From Cytobacillus firmus DS1 (GTDB lineage Bacteria > Bacillota > Bacilli > Bacillales > Cytobacillaceae), in NCBI RefSeq assembly GCF_000565285.1, contig NZ_APVL01000011.1:1-64000 (forward strand): 64,000 nucleotides of DNA, written 5' to 3'. Position numbers and translations under genes: made by a program. The notes beneath the pieces are model-generated. The model did no database searches. It saw only the letters and a list, made by a program, of their open reading frames with translations, and had not been told where the DNA came from. The stretch's first letter is position 1. Every line of letters starts with the position of its first letter. This document shows, in pieces, positions 62,011 through 64,000 of this stretch.

Positions 62011-62166
62011 ATAAAGTGAAACTTCAATCAGTGGGGATTTCCTTATCCCCCACTGATTGTTAGTTGAACCAATCGGGCCTTTACGGGCAGTTTGACCCCC
62101 GCTTATCCTCCTTTGATTCCTCTGAGTCTTGAAGTGGGGGTCTTACTGCCCGTTAGACTGCGATAA
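62011..62166. repeat. Modular hairpin repeat, copy 3 (short form)
   Basis: Begins ATAAAGTGAAACTTCAATCA and ends GACTGCGATAAA; inverted orientation to copies 1 and 2. Hairpins CAGTGGGGA / TCCCCCACTG and TACGGGCAG..CCCC / GGGG..CTGCCCGTTAG. Same module order as copy 2. Confidence 0.88.
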
Positions 62167-62427
62167 AGTGAAATTTCAATCAGTGGGGATTTCCTTATCC
62201 CCCACTGATTGTTAGTCGCGTTCTAGTGTCGCTAAGATCTCCGCTAGCGCTTCGATCAATCGACACTACGAACCCGATTGGTTCAACTAAGCCTCTGCCT
62301 GAGCGTCGGCAAGTTTCACTGTATCTCACCAATTGGGCCTTTACGGGCAGTTTGACCCCTGCTTATCCTCCTTTGATTCCTCTGAGTCTTGAAGTGGGGG
62401 TCTTACTGCCCGTTAGACTGCGATAAA
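62162..62427. repeat. Modular hairpin repeat, copy 4 (long form)
   Basis: Directly follows copy 3 in the same orientation, sharing the ATAAAGTGAAA junction. It carries the extra palindrome module (TAGTGTCGCTAAGATC...GATCAATCGACACTA) seen in copy 1 and the CTCTGCCTGAGCGTCGGCAAG segment, plus the second hairpin of copies 2 and 3. It ends 3 bases before the terD stop codon. Confidence 0.88.
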
Positions 62428-62429
62428 AA

Positions 62430-63008
62430 TTAAACCTGCAGTCCGTAGTTTCGGCAAAGAGCTGCCAAACCACCTGAGAATCCGCTGCCAATGGCATTGA
62501 ATTTCCAGTCGTTCCCATGACGGTATAACTCACAGAAAACTACGGCTGTTTCAATTGAGAAATCTTCTCCAAGATCAAAGCGAAGCAGCTCCTGATTATT
62601 GGATTCATCCACTAATCTTACGAATGCATTGGAAACCTGGCCGAAATTTTGCTGCCTTAATTCTGCATCATGAATCGTAACCGTTATGCCAATTCGATGG
62701 ACGTGTGAAGGTATTTTAGTAAAATCAACAACAAGCTGCTCATCATCACCGTCCCCTTCACCTGTACGGTTGTCTCCTGTGTGAATAACTGCCCCGCTTG
62801 GATGCTGAAGATTATTGTAGAAAATAAAATCATGATCATTAGCACATTTACTGTTCTCATCAGCCAGAAATGCTGATGCGTCAAGGTCGAAGTCATGTCC
62901 GCCGCTATATTTGTTTGTGTCCCAGCCCAGGCCGATTATGGCTTTAGTCAGACCGGGATTTGTTTTAGTAAGATCAATTCTTTGACCTTTTGATAATTGA
63001 ATACCCAA
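62430..63008 (-). CDS. TerD family protein (first copy)
   Basis: 192 residues. TerD/CABP fold with calcium-binding acidic motifs: [45 protein letters not shown] and [14 protein letters not shown]. Start TTG 63008 has GAAGGAG 8 bases upstream and gives the usual N-terminus GIQLSKGQ. General stress response; tellurite or oxidative damage protection in relatives. It lies 114 bases downstream of a second terD. Confidence 0.9.
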   Translation of the reverse strand: MGIQLSKGQRIDLTKTNPGLTKAIIGLGWDTNKYSGGHDFDLDASAFLADENSKCANDHDFIFYNNLQHPSGAVIHTGDNRTGEGDGDDEQLVVDFTKIPSHVHRIGITVTIHDAELRQQNFGQVSNAFVRLVDESNNQELLRFDLGEDFSIETAVVFCELYRHGNDWKFNAIGSGFSGGLAALCRNYGLQV

Positions 63009-63122
63009 GATACTCACTCCTTCATAAAACAAATCCATTTTTTATGACAGATCACCTGTGTGCAGGTTTTTCCTAAAGAGAAAGCCAGGAAAAGCTGCTG
63101 CTCTGCCTGGCAAAAATAGAAC

Positions 63123-63704
63123 TTAACCTACCTGCAAGCCGAAGTCTGTTGCAATGCGGGCAAGTCCGCCCTGGTAGCCTGAACCGACAGCAGAGAATTT
63201 CCATTCTCCATTATGACGGTATAATTCACCTACAACAATGGCAGTTTCAATAGAGAAATCTTCGCCCAGATCGTAGCGGATTAATTCTTCATTTGTTTCT
63301 TCATTGACGATTCGTACAAATGCATTGGAAACCTGACCAAAATTTTGGCCGCGTCCTTCACCATCATGGATTGTAATAACGAAAGAAATCTTCTCAATGG
63401 AGGAAGGAACAGCGCTAAGGTTAACTTTGACTTGCTCGTCATCGCCATCTCCCTCCCCTGTTCTGTTATCTCCTGTATGTACGACTGAGCCATTGCCGCC
63501 TTCGAGCTGGTTGTAGAAAATAAAATCTTTATCTGATGCACATTTGCCATTGGAATCTAATAAGAAAACACTGGCATCAAGGTCAAAATCCAAGCCGCCA
63601 TCATATTTATTTGTATCCCAGCCAAGTCCTACTATTACATTAGACAATCCGGGATTCGTCTTTGTTAAATCAATTTTTTGTCCTTTCGATAAAGAAATAC
63701 CCAC
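63123..63704 (-). CDS. TerD family protein (second copy)
   Basis: 193 residues, a close paralogue of the neighbour with the same motifs ([59 protein letters not shown]). GTG 63704 is preferred (AAGGA 9 bases upstream; N-terminus GISLSKGQ); ATG 63710 is close. Tandem terD genes recall the B. subtilis yceCDE cluster. Probably an operon with the next gene. Confidence 0.9.
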   Translation of the reverse strand: MGISLSKGQKIDLTKTNPGLSNVIVGLGWDTNKYDGGLDFDLDASVFLLDSNGKCASDKDFIFYNQLEGGNGSVVHTGDNRTGEGDGDDEQVKVNLSAVPSSIEKISFVITIHDGEGRGQNFGQVSNAFVRIVNEETNEELIRYDLGEDFSIETAIVVGELYRHNGEWKFSAVGSGYQGGLARIATDFGLQVG

Positions 63705-63946
63705 GTTCATCCATCCTTTCAGGTTCAAAAATTTTTTAACAGCATCGCTGAAATACGAGGCTATCAACTATGTACACCTTTAGTGTAAACGTTTCAATAG
63801 AAATCGTAAACCGATTTGCTATTGAGCCGTGAAAAAAGTTCTTTAATATCTCAACTGTTTGATGGATAATTCTGTTCCTTCCTTTTTTACCTGTTATTCT
63901 TTATAATGTCTTGTTGGGTAGCTGGATACAGAAAGGGTGAACGCAT

Positions 63947-64000
63947 ATGGCTGAGCTAAAGCAGCTGATTTTCTTTGATTTTGAAATGCTGTGCAGCAAA
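63947..64000 (+). CDS. Start of a DEDDh 3'-5' exonuclease-like gene (runs off the window)
   Basis: Only 18 codons: MAELKQLIFFDFEML followed by CSK. The FFDFE motif is the ExoI/DEDD site of exonuclease-domain proteins such as KapD. GAAAGGG precedes the ATG by about 10 bases. Confidence 0.5.
   Translation, partial: MAELKQLIFFDFEMLCSK

Noticed and set aside
62011..62427. CRISPR-like array at the tandem repeats
   Set aside because: Units are about 156 and 266 bases with internal hairpins, not short regularly spaced repeats with unique spacers.
62430..63704. Tellurite resistance island
   Set aside because: Only two terD genes are visible; no terC, terB or toxic-anion protein genes occur in the window.

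Overview
The window is a chromosomal segment of a low-GC, endospore-forming Bacillaceae bacterium. The evidence is an intracellular subtilisin, a DesKR/Des membrane-fluidity system, a SleL/YaaH-type LysM-GH18 protein, a CIRCE operator, DUF1657/DUF421 proteins and two families of Bacillus-type interspersed repeats. A Cytobacillus or Mesobacillus-like genome is my inference. No rRNA, tRNA, CRISPR array, prophage or insertion sequence is visible.

Layout. 0-8 kb: the 3' part of a multicopper oxidase, a MATE exporter, a sialidase-like lipoprotein, a DUF1657/DUF421 pair and an amino-acid permease. 8.5-10.6 kb: htpG behind a perfect CIRCE element. 10.6-15.9 kb: a selenium-linked minus-strand cluster: GT4-type glycosyltransferase, selD (itself a selenoprotein with an in-frame UGA), a PhnD/PhnE/PhnC-like ABC importer and a cytosolic NodB-type deacetylase. 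The deacetylase reading frame also has an in-frame UGA, six codons after a well-placed Shine-Dalgarno site, in the context Cys-Pro-UGA and followed by a bSECIS-like hairpin. 16-24.7 kb: PepF, a hemerythrin-PAS protein, a GH18 lipo/membrane hydrolase, a patatin and ilvE with a long structured leader. 25-30 kb: desR-desK-des and a DEAD-box helicase. 30.2-39.2 kb: a complete [NiFe]-hydrogenase operon in the order hypABFCDE, cytochrome-b5-like protein, small subunit, large subunit, maturation protease. 39-64 kb: housekeeping and stress genes, including a SUV3-like helicase, yceI with a MarR-type operator, PBP4, intracellular serine protease, Mug, PpiB, a class A PBP, a DNA2/NAM7 helicase, a LysM-GH18 protein and two terD genes.

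Two regions deserve most attention. The first is the selenium cluster. It couples a selenophosphate supply gene to a sugar transferase, an oxyanion-type importer and a deacetylase, and could make or use a selenium-containing sugar metabolite. It may also encode an undescribed selenoprotein. The second is the hydrogenase. Its small subunit has no Tat signal and lacks one of the four usual proximal-cluster cysteines (CSGN in place of CxGC), and its gene is translationally coupled to a haem-binding b5-domain gene. That suggests a cytoplasmic enzyme with an unusual electron outlet.

The window also carries at least four copies of a modular hairpin-rich repeat next to desR, a gene at 28.1 kb and terD. 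There is also a decayed endonuclease-IV-like gene at 43.4-43.7 kb and several short genes that length-limited gene callers would miss.
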